From: Burkholderia sp. GAS332
Lineage (GTDB): Bacteria; Pseudomonadota; Gammaproteobacteria; Burkholderiales; Burkholderiaceae
Length of the DNA: 64,000 nt
Reading direction: 5' to 3'
NCBI GenBank assembly: GCA_900142905.1
Contig: FSRV01000001.1
Span: 620,001 to 684,000 of the forward strand
Part shown: positions 19,086 through 28,565 of the stretch, piece after piece
How the letters are laid out: each line of letters starts with the position of its first letter
Position numbering within the stretch: position 1 is the first letter of the stretch
Notes under the pieces: generated by a model
Seen by the model: only the letters and a program-made list of their open reading frames with translations
What the model was told of the DNA's origin: nothing
Databases searched by the model: none
Translations under genes and position numbers: made by a program

Positions 19086-19127
19086 TGTTTGAACTGACTC
19101 TCATCTGAAAACCTGAAGGAGAAAATG

Positions 19128-19751
19128 ATGGCAACTATTAAGAAAATCGCAGCTAAGAAACCCGCAGCAAAGAAGGCTGCGCCGGCTAAGAAGGCTGCAC
19201 CGGCAAAGAAAGTCGCTGCAAAGAAAGTCGCAGTGAAGAAGGTTGCAGCGAAGAAGGCAGCACCGGCTAAGAAGGTTGCAGCGAAGAAAGCTGCTCCGGC
19301 CAAGAAGGTTGCAGCCAAGAAAGTCGCTGTGAAGAAGGTTGCAGCAAAGAAGGCAGCACCGGCAAAGAAGGCAGCGCCGGCTAAGAAAGCCGCAGTGAAG
19401 AAGGTTGCAGCAAAGAAGGCAGCGCCGGCTAAGAAGGCCGCAGCAAAGAAGGCCGCGCCGGCTAAGAAGGCTGCTGCCAAGAAGGCTGCGCCTGCTAAGA
19501 AGGCTGCTGCCAAGAAAGCTGCGCCTGCGAAAAAGGCTGCTGCTAAAAAGGCTGCGCCTGCCAAGAAGGCTGCCGCGAAGAAGGCCGCTGCTCCTGCCAA
19601 GAAGGCTGCGCCTGCGAAGAAGGCTGTCGCCAAGAAGGCGGCGCCTGCACCCGCTGCGACTTCTGTCTCGAGCGCAGCACCGGCGGCGACGGTGAAGACC
19701 GCGCTGAACCCGGCAGCGGCATGGCCGTTCCCGACGGGCAGCCGTCCGTAA
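19128..19751 (+). CDS. Histone H1-like Lys/Ala/Pro-rich DNA-binding protein
   Basis: A 207-residue protein made almost wholly of KKAAPAKKA/AAKKVAAKK units, the low-complexity basic tail typical of bacterial histone H1-like or AlgP/Hc1-type proteins. It presumably binds DNA or RNA nonspecifically. The last 40 residues are less basic (AATSVSSAAPAATVKTALNP, then AAAWPFPTGSRP). ATG 19128 is preferred to ATG 19125 because AAGGAG is six bases away. The internal nucleotide repeats mean copy number may vary between strains. A strong terminator follows. Confidence 0.8.
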   Translation: MATIKKIAAKKPAAKKAAPAKKAAPAKKVAAKKVAVKKVAAKKAAPAKKVAAKKAAPAKKVAAKKVAVKKVAAKKAAPAKKAAPAKKAAVKKVAAKKAAPAKKAAAKKAAPAKKAAAKKAAPAKKAAAKKAAPAKKAAAKKAAPAKKAAAKKAAAPAKKAAPAKKAVAKKAAPAPAATSVSSAAPAATVKTALNPAAAWPFPTGSRP

Positions 19752-19825
19752 TTTGGACGACAAGCGGTAGAAGTACTTCGACACGTCGTACTCAGTGTCG
19801 ATGATCGAGTAGCGCTTAAGTAGCA

Positions 19826-19885
19826 TGACCGAGCGCTACTCGGTCAGGGTCCCGTTGCCGGGTTTCTGGCGACGGGATTTTTTTT
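19826..19885 (+). terminator. Double hairpin terminator of histone-like gene
   Basis: The first hairpin is TGACCGAG-CGCTA-CTCGGTCA (19826-19846). Directly after it, a second stem TCCCGTTGCC/GGCGACGGGA is followed by eight or more Ts. Confidence 0.88.
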
Positions 19886-19934
19886 GTCTCGCGAAAGCGA
19901 CTGCTGCAACGAACGACTGCAAAACCGGCAGGCG

Positions 19935-19969
19935 AAAAAAAACGCATGCACCGCTGAGGGCATGCGTTT
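19935..19969 (-). terminator. Terminator of SlyB-like gene
   Basis: On the minus strand, a perfect 10-bp stem AAACGCATGC/GCATGCGTTT is followed by a run of eight Ts, 49 bp past the lipoprotein stop. Confidence 0.88.
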
Positions 19970-20017
19970 GAGGTCGTCGCGGCAGCGCGTGAAGCGCGAC
20001 CGCGCGAGAGGGGAAAC

Positions 20018-20494
20018 TTAGTGCGTGACGCGCGTGACGCCGCCGCTGGAGAGCAGTCGCACGCGGTCGCCGGCGCGGAAGATCTCGCCGGTGGCGCTTT
20101 GCGTGATCGCGCGCATATCGCCGTTATCGAGTCGCACGGTGATCTCGAGACCGTCGTGTACCGCGACGCCGTTCTCGACCGCATTGCCTGCCACCGCGCC
20201 GGCCAGGCCGCCGATGATGCCCGTCACGATCGAGCCGCGGCCGCCGCCGATCGCGCTGCCGGCCACCGCACCCAACGCGCCGCCGCCGATCGCGCCCAGC
20301 CCGCTCGGCTGACCGTTGTTCGAACTGATCTTCACGGCCCGAACGCTGTCGACCGTGCCCATGCGAACCGTCTCTTCGCGCTGTGCCTGCGACGCCGTGT
20401 AGACGTCCGCAGAGCTGCTGTTGTACGCACACCCCGACATGGCCAGCGAACCGGCAATTAAAGCGGCCACGACCAGGCGACTCGTTGTTCTCAT
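20018..20494 (-). CDS. SlyB-like glycine-zipper outer-membrane lipoprotein
   Basis: A 158-residue lipoprotein with signal peptide MRTTSRLVVAALIAGSLAMSG and lipobox MSGC near residue 22. A central glycine-zipper 2TM region follows (GAIGGGALGAVAGSAIGGG and GIIGGLAGAVAGNAVE), then a small C-terminal beta domain (ITVRLDNGDMRAI). This is the SlyB/Pcp outer-membrane lipoprotein pattern. A role in envelope integrity is inferred from the family. A GGAG with good spacing supports the ATG. It lies 25 bp downstream of the PfkB kinase. Confidence 0.85.
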   Translation of the reverse strand: MRTTSRLVVAALIAGSLAMSGCAYNSSSADVYTASQAQREETVRMGTVDSVRAVKISSNNGQPSGLGAIGGGALGAVAGSAIGGGRGSIVTGIIGGLAGAVAGNAVENGVAVHDGLEITVRLDNGDMRAITQSATGEIFRAGDRVRLLSSGGVTRVTH

Positions 20495-20519
20495 TCCCTA
20501 ACTCCAATAGCTTGCGGTA

Positions 20520-21458
20520 TTACGGCAGGTCGTATTCGAACGCCTGCTTGAACCGTTCGTTGATCTCCGCCCGGCTGGGCGCGTAGTTTTGCGGGCCCTG
20601 GTGTTCGATCTTCAGCGCGCCCATCAGGCTCGCCAGACGCCCGGTGGTCGCCCAGCCAAGCTTGTTCTCGATGCCGTACAACAAGCCCCCGCGGAACGCG
20701 TCGCCGCAGCCGGTAGGATCGAGCACCTGCTGTGCCTTGACCGCCGGAATCTCTTCGATGCCGCCGGCATGATGGATCTGCGCGCCTTGCTCGCCGAGCG
20801 TGATAATCAGCGCTTCGACCTTGCCGGCGATCTCTTCGATCGACCAACCCGTTTTGTTGCTCACCAGTTTGGCTTCGTAATCGTTGACAGCTACGTAAGT
20901 AGCAAGTTCAATCATACGGCGCAGCGACTCACCGTCGAAGAGCGGCAAACCTTGGCCCGGATCGAAGATAAACGGCACGCCGGCCGCTGCCAGGCGCTCG
21001 GAATGCTGGACCATGGCGTCGTAACCATCCGGCCCGACGATGCCGAGCGTGATGCCCTTCGCTTCGTCCGCGCGGTTCAGATGCGCCTGCATCATCGCGC
21101 CCGGATGGAACGCGGTGATCTGATTGTTTTCCAGGTCGGTGGTGATCATCGCCTGGGCCGAATAGGTGTCCGGCACCATCAGCACGTTCTCCGTCGACAG
21201 GCCGAGTTGCGCGAAGCGGTCCATGTAGCGCTGCGCGTCGATCGCGCCGAGCGCGCCCATGATGCGCGCGTTGCCACCCAGCAGATGCAGCGAGTAGGCA
21301 ATGTTGCCCGCGCAGCCGCCGAATTCGCGGCGCATCGTCGGCACGAGGAAGCTCACATTCAGGATATGGACCTGCTCCGGCAGGATGTGCTCCCGAAAGC
21401 GCCCTTCGAAGGTCATGATGTTGTCGTAGGCGAGCGAACCGCAAATCAGCGTAGCCAA
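20520..21458 (-). CDS. PfkB-family carbohydrate/nucleoside kinase
   Basis: A 312-residue ribokinase-like kinase. FGGCAGNIAYSLHLLGG is the PfkB first signature, and DPTGCGDAFRGGLLYG near the C-terminus is the second, with the catalytic Asp and anion hole. The sequence is closest to the branch often annotated as adenosine kinase in beta-proteobacteria, but substrate cannot be fixed. The start is a TTG at 21458 (MATLICGSLAYDN), preceded by AGGAAGG; the longer frame upstream has no signal. Confidence 0.82.
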   Translation of the reverse strand: MATLICGSLAYDNIMTFEGRFREHILPEQVHILNVSFLVPTMRREFGGCAGNIAYSLHLLGGNARIMGALGAIDAQRYMDRFAQLGLSTENVLMVPDTYSAQAMITTDLENNQITAFHPGAMMQAHLNRADEAKGITLGIVGPDGYDAMVQHSERLAAAGVPFIFDPGQGLPLFDGESLRRMIELATYVAVNDYEAKLVSNKTGWSIEEIAGKVEALIITLGEQGAQIHHAGGIEEIPAVKAQQVLDPTGCGDAFRGGLLYGIENKLGWATTGRLASLMGALKIEHQGPQNYAPSRAEINERFKQAFEYDLP

Positions 21459-21554
21459 GGTGAGCCTTCCTGTAAAAATCGATAAAGAAAATGGGCGCGA
21501 CGATGTGACAGCGCCGCGCATGAAGCGCGGCGCCGGGGTTCGTGCGCGAAGGTT

Positions 21555-22055
21555 TTACTTCAGCGCGGCGAGTGCTGCGTCGTAGTTCGGTTCGTTCTTG
21601 ATTTCGCCGACCAGCTCAGCGTGCACGACCTTGTCGTTTTCGTCGACGACCACCACGGCGCGTGCCGTCAGACCCGTCAGCGGGCCGCTCGTCACGTCGA
21701 CGCCATAGGCTTGCGCGAACTCATGGCCGCGGAACGTGGACGCCGTGACGACGTTCTCGATGCCTTCGGTCGTGCAGAAGCGCGATGCCGCGAACGGCAG
21801 GTCGCCCGACACGACGATCACAGCCGTGTTGCTCAGCTTGGCTGCCGCTTCGTTGAACTTGCGGGTCGACGTGGCGCAGGTCGGCGTGTCGAGGCTCGGG
21901 ACGATGTTCAGCACTTTGCGCTTGCCGGCGAAGTCTGCCAGCGACACCGGCTTCAGATCCTTGCCCACCAGCGAGAAGGCGGGGGCGTTCTGGCCCACGG
22001 TCGGGAACGTGCCGGCTACTTCGATCGGGTTGCCACCCAGCGTAACTTGACTCAT
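21555..22055 (-). CDS. tpx: Thiol peroxidase (atypical 2-Cys peroxiredoxin)
   Basis: A 166-residue periplasm/cytosol-type Tpx that reduces peroxides, often lipid hydroperoxides, using thioredoxin. The peroxidatic C60 lies in [12 protein letters not shown] and the resolving C94 in SRFCTTEG, the Tpx arrangement. The start [10 protein letters not shown] at 22055 has GGAG upstream and matches the family; the 14-residue extension is rejected. It stands alone between the DUF3426 gene and the kinase on the same strand. Confidence 0.93.
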   Translation of the reverse strand: MSQVTLGGNPIEVAGTFPTVGQNAPAFSLVGKDLKPVSLADFAGKRKVLNIVPSLDTPTCATSTRKFNEAAAKLSNTAVIVVSGDLPFAASRFCTTEGIENVVTASTFRGHEFAQAYGVDVTSGPLTGLTARAVVVVDENDKVVHAELVGEIKNEPNYDAALAALK

Positions 22056-22128
22056 GTTGTCGTGCTCCGAAAATTCGTCAGTAATGACGGTGAACACGCC
22101 CGGTCAGTGCCGGGCGCGCGAGGATGCG

Positions 22129-23496
22129 TTACGGATAAAAAATCTGTACGCGGAAATTGGACGCGACCGCGTTGCCCGTGTCGAGATGGACGATCATGGT
22201 CTGGGTCGTGTGCGCCGGCAGGCCGGCTGCGATCGGCGTGCCGGGTGCGACGTAGTCTTGCGGCCACAGCACGCGGCGCACGGCGACATTGTTCTGGTCG
22301 TCGAGCAGCGTGAGTTCGATGGCCGGGTAGGCCAGCGCAACATTGAAGCGGTTGCGCAGCGGCATTCTCAGTTCGAGCTTGTGCGGGCCGTCGATCTGCC
22401 GCAGATCGGACGGCTCGACCAGCAAACCGTCGATATCGTGCGGCGGCGTGATCTGGCAGCCGAGCTGCGCGCAGGCCTTTGTATAGAGCGTTTGCGAACT
22501 TGGGAAGTAGACCTGCACGGTTTCACGCTGCCACCAGGCGAGTTGCGCGAGCAGGGCGATAACCAGCAACGCAGCGGCCACCGAGCCGGCGATGATCCAG
22601 CCGAGGCGCCGCGGTTCGGCCGGGCGCGTTTCACGCACTACCGGGAAGGGATCGACACCGTCATGCACCGGCTGGACCGCGAAGGGTTCGCCGCTCGATC
22701 CGAATGTGGCTGGGCCAGGGCCACCGGGGCCGCCTGGGTCTGAGCCACTGCCTGCACCTAAGCCGGCCGAGCTCGAGGCCGCCCCGCCTAAGCCGGTTGC
22801 GCCTGAGGCGGCCCCACCTAAGCCGGCCGCACCTAAGGCGGCCCCACCGAAATGCGGTTCATTATCAGGAATGCCATGCAAGCTGGCCGGCTCGTTCAGA
22901 ACCGGTTCTTCAGCATCGGTGAGATGTTCAGAAGGACGCTCGGTCTTGTGCCAGACCCGCGGCGCTGCCTCCGCTGGCGGATTGTCCTGGTGAGCGAAAG
23001 GCTCATACGGGACGTCCGTAGGCGCGTCGGCCCCGTAGGCGAAGGGTTCGCGCGGCGCGTCTGCGAGAACGGGTTCGTTGTCCGGAGGAACCGGCATGGT
23101 GAAGGCGCTCGCCGGCAGTTCCGGCTCGGTGGCATGACGCGGCGTGACCGCGACGCCGACACCGGTGGAGACCGCCGTAAGCGGCAAATTGCTGGCGTTG
23201 TGAAGCAGGCGGTTGTCGATCGCGGCGTCGGGCGCCGGTGCCCACGGATTCCACGCTTCGGCGCTGAAATCGGGGCCCTTCGGGCGTACGCCGGACAACG
23301 CCTCGATCGCCGCAGCCGCGGCAACCGGCTTGGCGGTGGAGAAGTCGCCGCCTTCGTTCAGTTCGAACAGGCTGCTCGACGCGTCGAATACTTCATGGCA
23401 ATGCCCGCAACGCACGAGGCCACGGCGCAGCGCGAGCTGCGCCGGTTGCAGGCGGAAGACGGTTTCGCAGAAGGGGCAACGCGTTGCCAGGAGCAT
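22129..23496 (-). CDS. Zinc-ribbon / DUF3426 membrane protein
   Basis: A 455-residue protein. The N-terminal zinc ribbon has two CxxC pairs (CPFCETVF, CGHCHEVF) of the MJ0042 type. A long Pro/Ala/Gly-rich linker follows, then one transmembrane segment near residue 300 (IIAGSVAAALLVIALLAQLAWW), then the DUF3426 domain. The linker holds three 10-residue repeats (LGGAASGATG type) from a 30-bp DNA repeat. DUF3426 proteins beside prmA and accBC are common in beta-proteobacteria; function is unknown. A single-pass topology with cytoplasmic zinc ribbon is inferred. Confidence 0.8.
   Translation of the reverse strand: MLLATRCPFCETVFRLQPAQLALRRGLVRCGHCHEVFDASSSLFELNEGGDFSTAKPVAAAAAIEALSGVRPKGPDFSAEAWNPWAPAPDAAIDNRLLHNASNLPLTAVSTGVGVAVTPRHATEPELPASAFTMPVPPDNEPVLADAPREPFAYGADAPTDVPYEPFAHQDNPPAEAAPRVWHKTERPSEHLTDAEEPVLNEPASLHGIPDNEPHFGGAALGAAGLGGAASGATGLGGAASSSAGLGAGSGSDPGGPGGPGPATFGSSGEPFAVQPVHDGVDPFPVVRETRPAEPRRLGWIIAGSVAAALLVIALLAQLAWWQRETVQVYFPSSQTLYTKACAQLGCQITPPHDIDGLLVEPSDLRQIDGPHKLELRMPLRNRFNVALAYPAIELTLLDDQNNVAVRRVLWPQDYVAPGTPIAAGLPAHTTQTMIVHLDTGNAVASNFRVQIFYP
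22752..22856 (-). repeat. In-frame 30-bp tandem repeats in DUF3426 gene
   Basis: About three and a half imperfect copies at 30-bp spacing (copy starts near 22781, 22811 and 22841). They encode 10-residue Leu-Gly-Gly-Ala-Ala units in the linker. Confidence 0.7.
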
Positions 23497-23544
23497 ATTG
23501 AGCCGGTAAGCCGAAAGGCTGTTGGTTGGACAATACGCCTTATT

Positions 23545-24447
23545 CTAATGGCTTTCGCGGCGTGTTCCCGTTAGACATACCCAACCTTCGTGTTCGCGCC
23601 ATATGCCGATATCGATCCATCGTGCATAGACCTCTGCCACTTCGTCCGCCTGGCGCGCCAGGATGCCTGACAGCGCGATCCGGCCGCCCGGCTTGACCTT
23701 CGATGACAGCATCGACGCCATCAGTTTCAGCGGATTGGACAGGATATTGGCGACCACGATATCGAACTCGCCAGTGGGGCATTCGTCGGGCAAACCGTAC
23801 GTGACCTCGGCCCGGTTGCGCTCGCTGTTGTGACGCGCCGATTCGACCGCTTGCGGGTCGATATCGATGCCGTACACCGGATTGGCGCCGCACTTCTTCG
23901 CGAGGATCGCGAGGATGCCCGAGCCGCAGCCGTAGTCGAGCACGGATTGCTCCGGCTTCACCGATTGCTCCAGCCATTCCATACACAGACGTGTCGTGGG
24001 ATGGCTGCCGGTGCCGAATGCGAGGCCAGGATCGAGTTCCAGCACGAGTGCGTCAGGGTCCGGTGCATCGTGCCACGAGGGCACGACCCAGATGCGCTCG
24101 CCGATTGGAATCGGGTCGAATTGAGATTGCGTGAGACGTACCCAATCCTGCTCTTCGACTTCGCGTACGGTGAACGACGGTGCGGGGTCGAGGCCGAGCT
24201 CATTGGCTGCCGCGGTGAGTAGCACCGCCGGCTCGTGTTCCGGCGCGAGCAGCGCGATCACGCGCGAGCGCTGCCACGCGGTGCGATCCGGCGTGAGACC
24301 GGGCTCGCCGAACAGCGGCTGTTCGTCGGGCGTGTCGGCGTCCGCATCTTCGACCGATACGGACAGCGCACCCAACTCGAGCAGCGCGTCGGAGAACTCT
24401 TCCGCGTGCTCGCGTGCCAGCTCGGCGATCAGTTCCCGGTAGCTCAT
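23545..24447 (-). CDS. prmA: Ribosomal protein L11 methyltransferase
   Basis: A 300-residue SAM-dependent enzyme that trimethylates several amino groups of L11. The SAM-binding motif [13 protein letters not shown] is central, followed by GIDIDPQAV and the catalytic VANILSNPL. The N-terminal substrate-recognition domain has the expected length. It starts three bases after the accC stop, so it is almost certainly in the accB-accC transcript. Confidence 0.92.
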   Translation of the reverse strand: MSYRELIAELAREHAEEFSDALLELGALSVSVEDADADTPDEQPLFGEPGLTPDRTAWQRSRVIALLAPEHEPAVLLTAAANELGLDPAPSFTVREVEEQDWVRLTQSQFDPIPIGERIWVVPSWHDAPDPDALVLELDPGLAFGTGSHPTTRLCMEWLEQSVKPEQSVLDYGCGSGILAILAKKCGANPVYGIDIDPQAVESARHNSERNRAEVTYGLPDECPTGEFDIVVANILSNPLKLMASMLSSKVKPGGRIALSGILARQADEVAEVYARWIDIGIWREHEGWVCLTGTRRESH

Positions 24448-24450
24448 GAC

Positions 24451-25818
24451 TTACGCTTCTTCCGGCGCGGCCTGCTGCTTCGCGGCCAACCGGTTTTCGA
24501 GATAGTGAATGCTGGTGCCGCCTTCAACGAACTTCGCGTCCAGCATCAGCTCGCGGTGCAGCGGGATGTTGGTCTGAATGCCTTCGACCACCATTTCCGA
24601 CAGCGCGATGCGCATCCGCTTGATCGCCTGCTCGCGCGTCGCGCCGTAAGCGATCAGCTTGCCGATCATCGAATCATAGTTCGGCGGCACGAAATAGCCA
24701 TTGTAGGCGTGCGAATCGACGCGGATGCCGGGGCCGCCCGGCATATGCCACGACGTCAAACGTCCCGGCGACGGCGTGAACTTGAACGGATCTTCCGCGT
24801 TGATCCGGCATTCGATCGCATGGCCCTTGAAGACGATATCGCGCTGACGGAACGCGAGCTTCTCGCCCGCTGCGATGCGAATCTGTTCCTGCACGATGTC
24901 GACGCCGGTGATCAGCTCGGTCACCGGATGCTCGACCTGCACGCGCGTGTTCATTTCAATGAAGTAGAACTCGCCGTTTTCGTACAGGAATTCGAAGGTG
25001 CCCGCGCCGAGGTAGCCCATCTTCTTGCAAGCGTCCGCGCAGCGATCGCCGATGCGGTCGATCAGGCGGCGCGCGATGCCCGGCGCCGGCGCTTCTTCGA
25101 TCACTTTCTGGTGACGGCGCTGCATCGAGCAATCGCGCTCGCCCAGCCAGACCGCGTTCTTGAACGAGTCGGCCAGGATCTGGATTTCGATGTGCCGCGG
25201 GTTCTCCAGGAATTTCTCCATGTAGACCTGCGGGTTGCCGAAGGCACGGCCGGCTTCTTCGCGCGTCATGTTGACCGCGTTGACCAGCGCTGCTTCGGTG
25301 TGGACCACGCGCATGCCGCGACCACCGCCGCCGCCGGCGGCCTTGATGATCACCGGATAGCCGACCTGGCGCGCAATCTTCACGATCTCTTTCGGATCTT
25401 CCGGCAATGCGCCTTCAGAACCCGGCACGCAAGGCACGCCGGTCTTGATCATGGTTTGCTTGGCCGTCACCTTGTCGCCCATCATCCGGATGGTTTCCGG
25501 GCGCGGGCCGATGAAGGTGAAGCCGGACTGCTCGACGCGTTCGGCGAAGTCGGCGTTTTCCGACAGGAAGCCGTAGCCGGGGTGGATCGCTTCGGCGTCG
25601 GTCACTTCTGCCGCGCTGATCAGCGCCGGCATGTTCAGGTAGCTCAGATTCGAAGGCGCCGGGCCGATACAGACCGCCTCGTCGGCGAGCTTCACGTACT
25701 TGGCTTCCTTGTCGGCTTCCGAATAGACGACGACCGTCTTGACGCCGAGTTCGCGGCAGGCGCGCTGGATACGAAGCGCGATCTCACCACGATTGGCAAT
25801 AAGGATTTTTTCAAACAT
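24451..25818 (-). CDS. accC: Acetyl-CoA carboxylase, biotin carboxylase subunit
   Basis: A 455-residue ATP-grasp enzyme carboxylating the biotin of AccB, the first half-reaction of fatty-acid synthesis. The sequence begins [16 protein letters not shown]. The glycine-rich ATP loop [11 protein letters not shown] is near residue 160, and the [14 protein letters not shown] motif is present. The frame extends seven codons upstream, but 25818 matches the family start. It follows accB after 130 bp. Confidence 0.96.
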   Translation of the reverse strand: MFEKILIANRGEIALRIQRACRELGVKTVVVYSEADKEAKYVKLADEAVCIGPAPSNLSYLNMPALISAAEVTDAEAIHPGYGFLSENADFAERVEQSGFTFIGPRPETIRMMGDKVTAKQTMIKTGVPCVPGSEGALPEDPKEIVKIARQVGYPVIIKAAGGGGGRGMRVVHTEAALVNAVNMTREEAGRAFGNPQVYMEKFLENPRHIEIQILADSFKNAVWLGERDCSMQRRHQKVIEEAPAPGIARRLIDRIGDRCADACKKMGYLGAGTFEFLYENGEFYFIEMNTRVQVEHPVTELITGVDIVQEQIRIAAGEKLAFRQRDIVFKGHAIECRINAEDPFKFTPSPGRLTSWHMPGGPGIRVDSHAYNGYFVPPNYDSMIGKLIAYGATREQAIKRMRIALSEMVVEGIQTNIPLHRELMLDAKFVEGGTSIHYLENRLAAKQQAAPEEA

Positions 25819-25948
25819 AGCGGGTTTTCGACTCATCAATGGGCGCCGGGTTGCTCACAACCCAGGCTGCCTCAGAGGATCGGTCGCGCGCCCCGGGAGG
25901 GCAGGCGCGCGGGCGGCAAGCGCAAAAAAAAGCGCAAAGCGTGCCGCG

Positions 25949-26419
25949 TTAGCCGACCACAAACAACGGTTGGCCGTACTCGACTGCCTGGCCGTTTTCG
26001 ACGAGGATTTCCTTCACCACGCCGGACTTGTCCGACTCGATTTCGTTGAGCAGCTTCATCGCTTCGATGATGCAGATCGTCTGACCTTCCTTGACCGTGT
26101 CGCCCACCTGGACGAACGGATCGGCGCCCGGCGACGGTGCGCGATAGAAGGTGCCGACCATCGGCGAGGTCACCACGTGGCCTTGCGGCGCGGCGGCGAC
26201 CGGCGCAGCCGGGACGCCCGCTGCCGCGGCCGGCGCTTCACCGCCTTGGAACGGTAGCGGCTGGGCATATTGCGGCGCATACGAAGCGGACGGTTGCACG
26301 TAAACCGGCGGCGCATTCTTGACGATGCGGACCTTGCCTTCGCCTTCGGTCACTTCGAGTTCGGAAATACCGGACTCCGAGACGAGGTCGATCAGAGTTT
26401 TCAGTTTACGTAGATCCAT
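25949..26419 (-). CDS. accB: Acetyl-CoA carboxylase biotin carboxyl carrier protein
   Basis: A 156-residue carrier with biotinyl lysine K122 in [11 protein letters not shown]. The N-terminal helix [18 protein letters not shown] is typical, and a Pro/Ala-rich linker precedes the C-terminal biotinyl domain (about residues 78-156). It works with AccC here and with AccA/AccD encoded elsewhere. The gene follows aroQ after 69 bp in the well-known aroQ-accB-accC order. Confidence 0.95.
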   Translation of the reverse strand: MDLRKLKTLIDLVSESGISELEVTEGEGKVRIVKNAPPVYVQPSASYAPQYAQPLPFQGGEAPAAAAGVPAAPVAAAPQGHVVTSPMVGTFYRAPSPGADPFVQVGDTVKEGQTICIIEAMKLLNEIESDKSGVVKEILVENGQAVEYGQPLFVVG

Positions 26420-26488
26420 CAGGAAGCCCCTTTCAATGCGTAAAGTGCCGGCGCGTACGCAGCCGGCGCAAATTAGACGTGTTTGGAA

Positions 26489-26944
26489 TCAGCCGCGCGA
26501 CGAGCCGGCGGACAGCCGGTCGAGCGCGAATTCGAGTGCGTACAGGTATCCCTTCCAGCCGAGGCCGCAAATGACGCCCTCAGCCTGGTCGGAGAAATAC
26601 GAGTGATGCCGGAACGGTTCGCGGCGATGTACGTTCGACAGATGAATCTCGACGAACGGGATGCCGACCCCCGCCAGTGCGTCCCGAATGGCCACGCTGG
26701 TGTGCGTGTACGCGGCGGGATTGATCAGTATGAAATCGGTTGTCTCAGTCCGGGCGGATTGGATGCGATCGACGAGCGCGCCTTCATGATTGCTCTGGAA
26801 CGACGCCAGTTCGACGCCTGCGTCCGCTGCGCGGTCCGCCAGTGCCTGATCGATCTGCGGCAACGTCACACGGCCGTAGACCTCGGGTTCCCGGGTGCCG
26901 AGAAGGTTGAGGTTGGGTCCGTGCAGTACCAGCAGTCGCGTCAT
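26489..26944 (-). CDS. aroQ: Type II 3-dehydroquinate dehydratase
   Basis: A 151-residue shikimate-pathway enzyme converting 3-dehydroquinate to 3-dehydroshikimate. The N-terminal [18 protein letters not shown] carries the catalytic Tyr and Arg of the flexible loop. [11 protein letters not shown] and the [17 protein letters not shown] motif (catalytic His) follow. Length fits the dodecameric type II family. It is the first gene of the aroQ-accBC-prmA series. Confidence 0.94.
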   Translation of the reverse strand: MTRLLVLHGPNLNLLGTREPEVYGRVTLPQIDQALADRAADAGVELASFQSNHEGALVDRIQSARTETTDFILINPAAYTHTSVAIRDALAGVGIPFVEIHLSNVHRREPFRHHSYFSDQAEGVICGLGWKGYLYALEFALDRLSAGSSRG

Positions 26945-27138
26945 GGTCGCTTCTTTTTCCGTGGAATTGGGCGCACTTTAGCGCTGATTAGAGAAACTTG
27001 TCTAGTTTCCTGCACGTTCGGAACGGCGTCAGCGACCTTTCGCCGCTTCTCCGGGCGCCCATCTTCTCTCAAATTCGAGCGATTTGCGCGTAATTTCGCG
27101 CCTTTTGCCCCTATCTGATCGTCAAAAGAATGTGAAAT

Positions 27139-27687
27139 TTAGAGCGCGTCGAGCGTCTGCTTCAGCGCGTGCGGGTCGATTTGTCCTAATTTTGTCGAGC
27201 GGATGTTGCCTTTCGCGTCGATTACGACGGTGAAGGGCAGGCCACCGGCATTATTGCCGAACGCGCGCGCGAGGTCGGCGCCGCCGAACCCGGTCACATA
27301 GACGGGGTAGGCGACTTTCACCTTTTGCAGGAACGCCTGCACGTTTTTATCCGAATCGACGCCAAGTCCTACGAACTGGATTCCTTTCTTCGCATAATCG
27401 CGCTGAAGTTGCGAAAGAGCGGGCATCTCTTCGACGCACGGTCCACACCACGACGCCCAGAAGTTGACGACGATTGGGTGACCTTTAAGCAAACTTAGCG
27501 ATTGCGGCTTGCCGTCGACATTCGTGACGGGCGCGGCCCAAAGTTGCTCGACGGCGCTTTGCGTGGAACCGGGCTGCGCCGCGTGGGCGACTTCCGGACT
27601 GCCGTTCAGCCAATGATTGGCCAGCACTCCGCCGCCCGCAGCGGCGATCGCGACAAGCATGCCTGCCAGAATCCGTCTCGTGTTCAT
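27139..27687 (-). CDS. TlpA-type thiol:disulfide oxidoreductase
   Basis: A 182-residue thioredoxin-fold protein with an N-terminal membrane anchor or signal (ILAGMLVAIAAAGGGVLA) and active site W80-C81-G82-P83-C84. The cis-Pro is visible in GGLPFTVV. It is probably periplasmic and may supply reducing power for cytochrome c maturation or similar; the partner is not known. It is 11 bp downstream of the unnamed 217-residue gene, so the two are likely cotranscribed. Confidence 0.85.
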   Translation of the reverse strand: MNTRRILAGMLVAIAAAGGGVLANHWLNGSPEVAHAAQPGSTQSAVEQLWAAPVTNVDGKPQSLSLLKGHPIVVNFWASWCGPCVEEMPALSQLQRDYAKKGIQFVGLGVDSDKNVQAFLQKVKVAYPVYVTGFGGADLARAFGNNAGGLPFTVVIDAKGNIRSTKLGQIDPHALKQTLDAL

Positions 27688-27698
27688 TCCAGGTCTGT

Positions 27699-28352
27699 CT
27701 AATTAGTTGAAGGGGTGACGTTGCTATTGTCGAGGAGCGCCTGGACCGCCTGCTGATTTGCCCGCGCAGTGCGGCCGCGCGCGTCGGCTCGTACCGCGCC
27801 GCGCAAGTCGTCGGTTTCGTACAGGGCTACGTGAACGCCGGCCGGCTCCGCATCGCGCCCTTCGTTCGTGGGGCGCCAGAGGAAGCTCAGCGTCTCGACG
27901 TAGCCTCGACCGGCAAAATGCCGCGTCTCCGAGACGTCGTACTGAATGTTGGCGTTCAGAAAGTAGATCGCGACTTCTTTCGGATTGTCGCAGAACACCT
28001 GAAGATGAATATCCGAGTGTTCGCCGGCGGTGCCGCCAAGTACCGCGCCGGTCAGATACGGATTGAACGGCGCAAGCCGCTCCATCCAGTCGATCGCAAT
28101 GCGGCGTAGCCGGCGCAACAGCGCCGGCTGGCTGTCGCCCTGGAAGAGCGACTGATATTCACGGATTTCTTCTTCGATCTGATCATTATCCGGCAGCCAT
28201 TCGCCGGCAACACGGCTCTCGCCGACTACCTGGCGTGCCGCTTTACGCTTGGCCGTTGCGTAGTCCAGACCGTCTTCAGCGATCATCCTGGCAGCCGCGA
28301 TGGCGATTTCCTCGCGCACGCGCTGCGGATCGAAATGTGATTTGCGAACCAT
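27699..28352 (-). CDS. Conserved protein, possible nucleotidyltransferase-like fold
   Basis: A 217-residue cytosolic protein that I do not recognise as a named gene. The N-terminal half is helical and basic. The centre has LTGAVLGGTAGEHSDIHLQVF, which resembles the G-x-x-x-G...SDxDL pattern of minimal nucleotidyltransferases, although the second Asp position is a His, so activity is doubtful. The C-terminus (RGRTARANQQAVQALL) is basic. It is divergent from mpl, 213 bp away, and upstream of the TlpA-like gene in the same unit. Confidence 0.65.
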   Translation of the reverse strand: MVRKSHFDPQRVREEIAIAAARMIAEDGLDYATAKRKAARQVVGESRVAGEWLPDNDQIEEEIREYQSLFQGDSQPALLRRLRRIAIDWMERLAPFNPYLTGAVLGGTAGEHSDIHLQVFCDNPKEVAIYFLNANIQYDVSETRHFAGRGYVETLSFLWRPTNEGRDAEPAGVHVALYETDDLRGAVRADARGRTARANQQAVQALLDNSNVTPSTN

Positions 28353-28565
28353 CTCTCAATCATACTAGAGATTGATGACGGCCCTTTCTGGGCGGTTCGC
28401 GCCGGGTGCTTTGCCCGGGCGAGGCGGGCGGCCACTTTCGCGGCCGCCGCGCATGGGGTGATGGAAAGGCGTCGGTTACAATAGCGTCCTTTGCAGACGG
28501 TCGTTTCGGCCGCTCCTCTGCGCTCCCATCCCTTGCAAAATACGCCCGCGCGGCACGACAGGCTT

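Noticed and set aside
18752..19633. 293-codon minus frame of Ala/Phe/Leu repeats
   Set aside because: The reverse complement of the Lys/Ala repeats of the histone-like gene; its AAAFLAGA pattern is a by-product.
19128..19660. Regularly repeated DNA as a possible CRISPR or satellite
   Set aside because: The repeats are in frame and encode the basic tail of a recognisable histone-like protein.
24235..26049. 604-codon plus-strand frame across accC
   Set aside because: A mirror frame of the well-supported prmA/accC/accB genes on the other strand.
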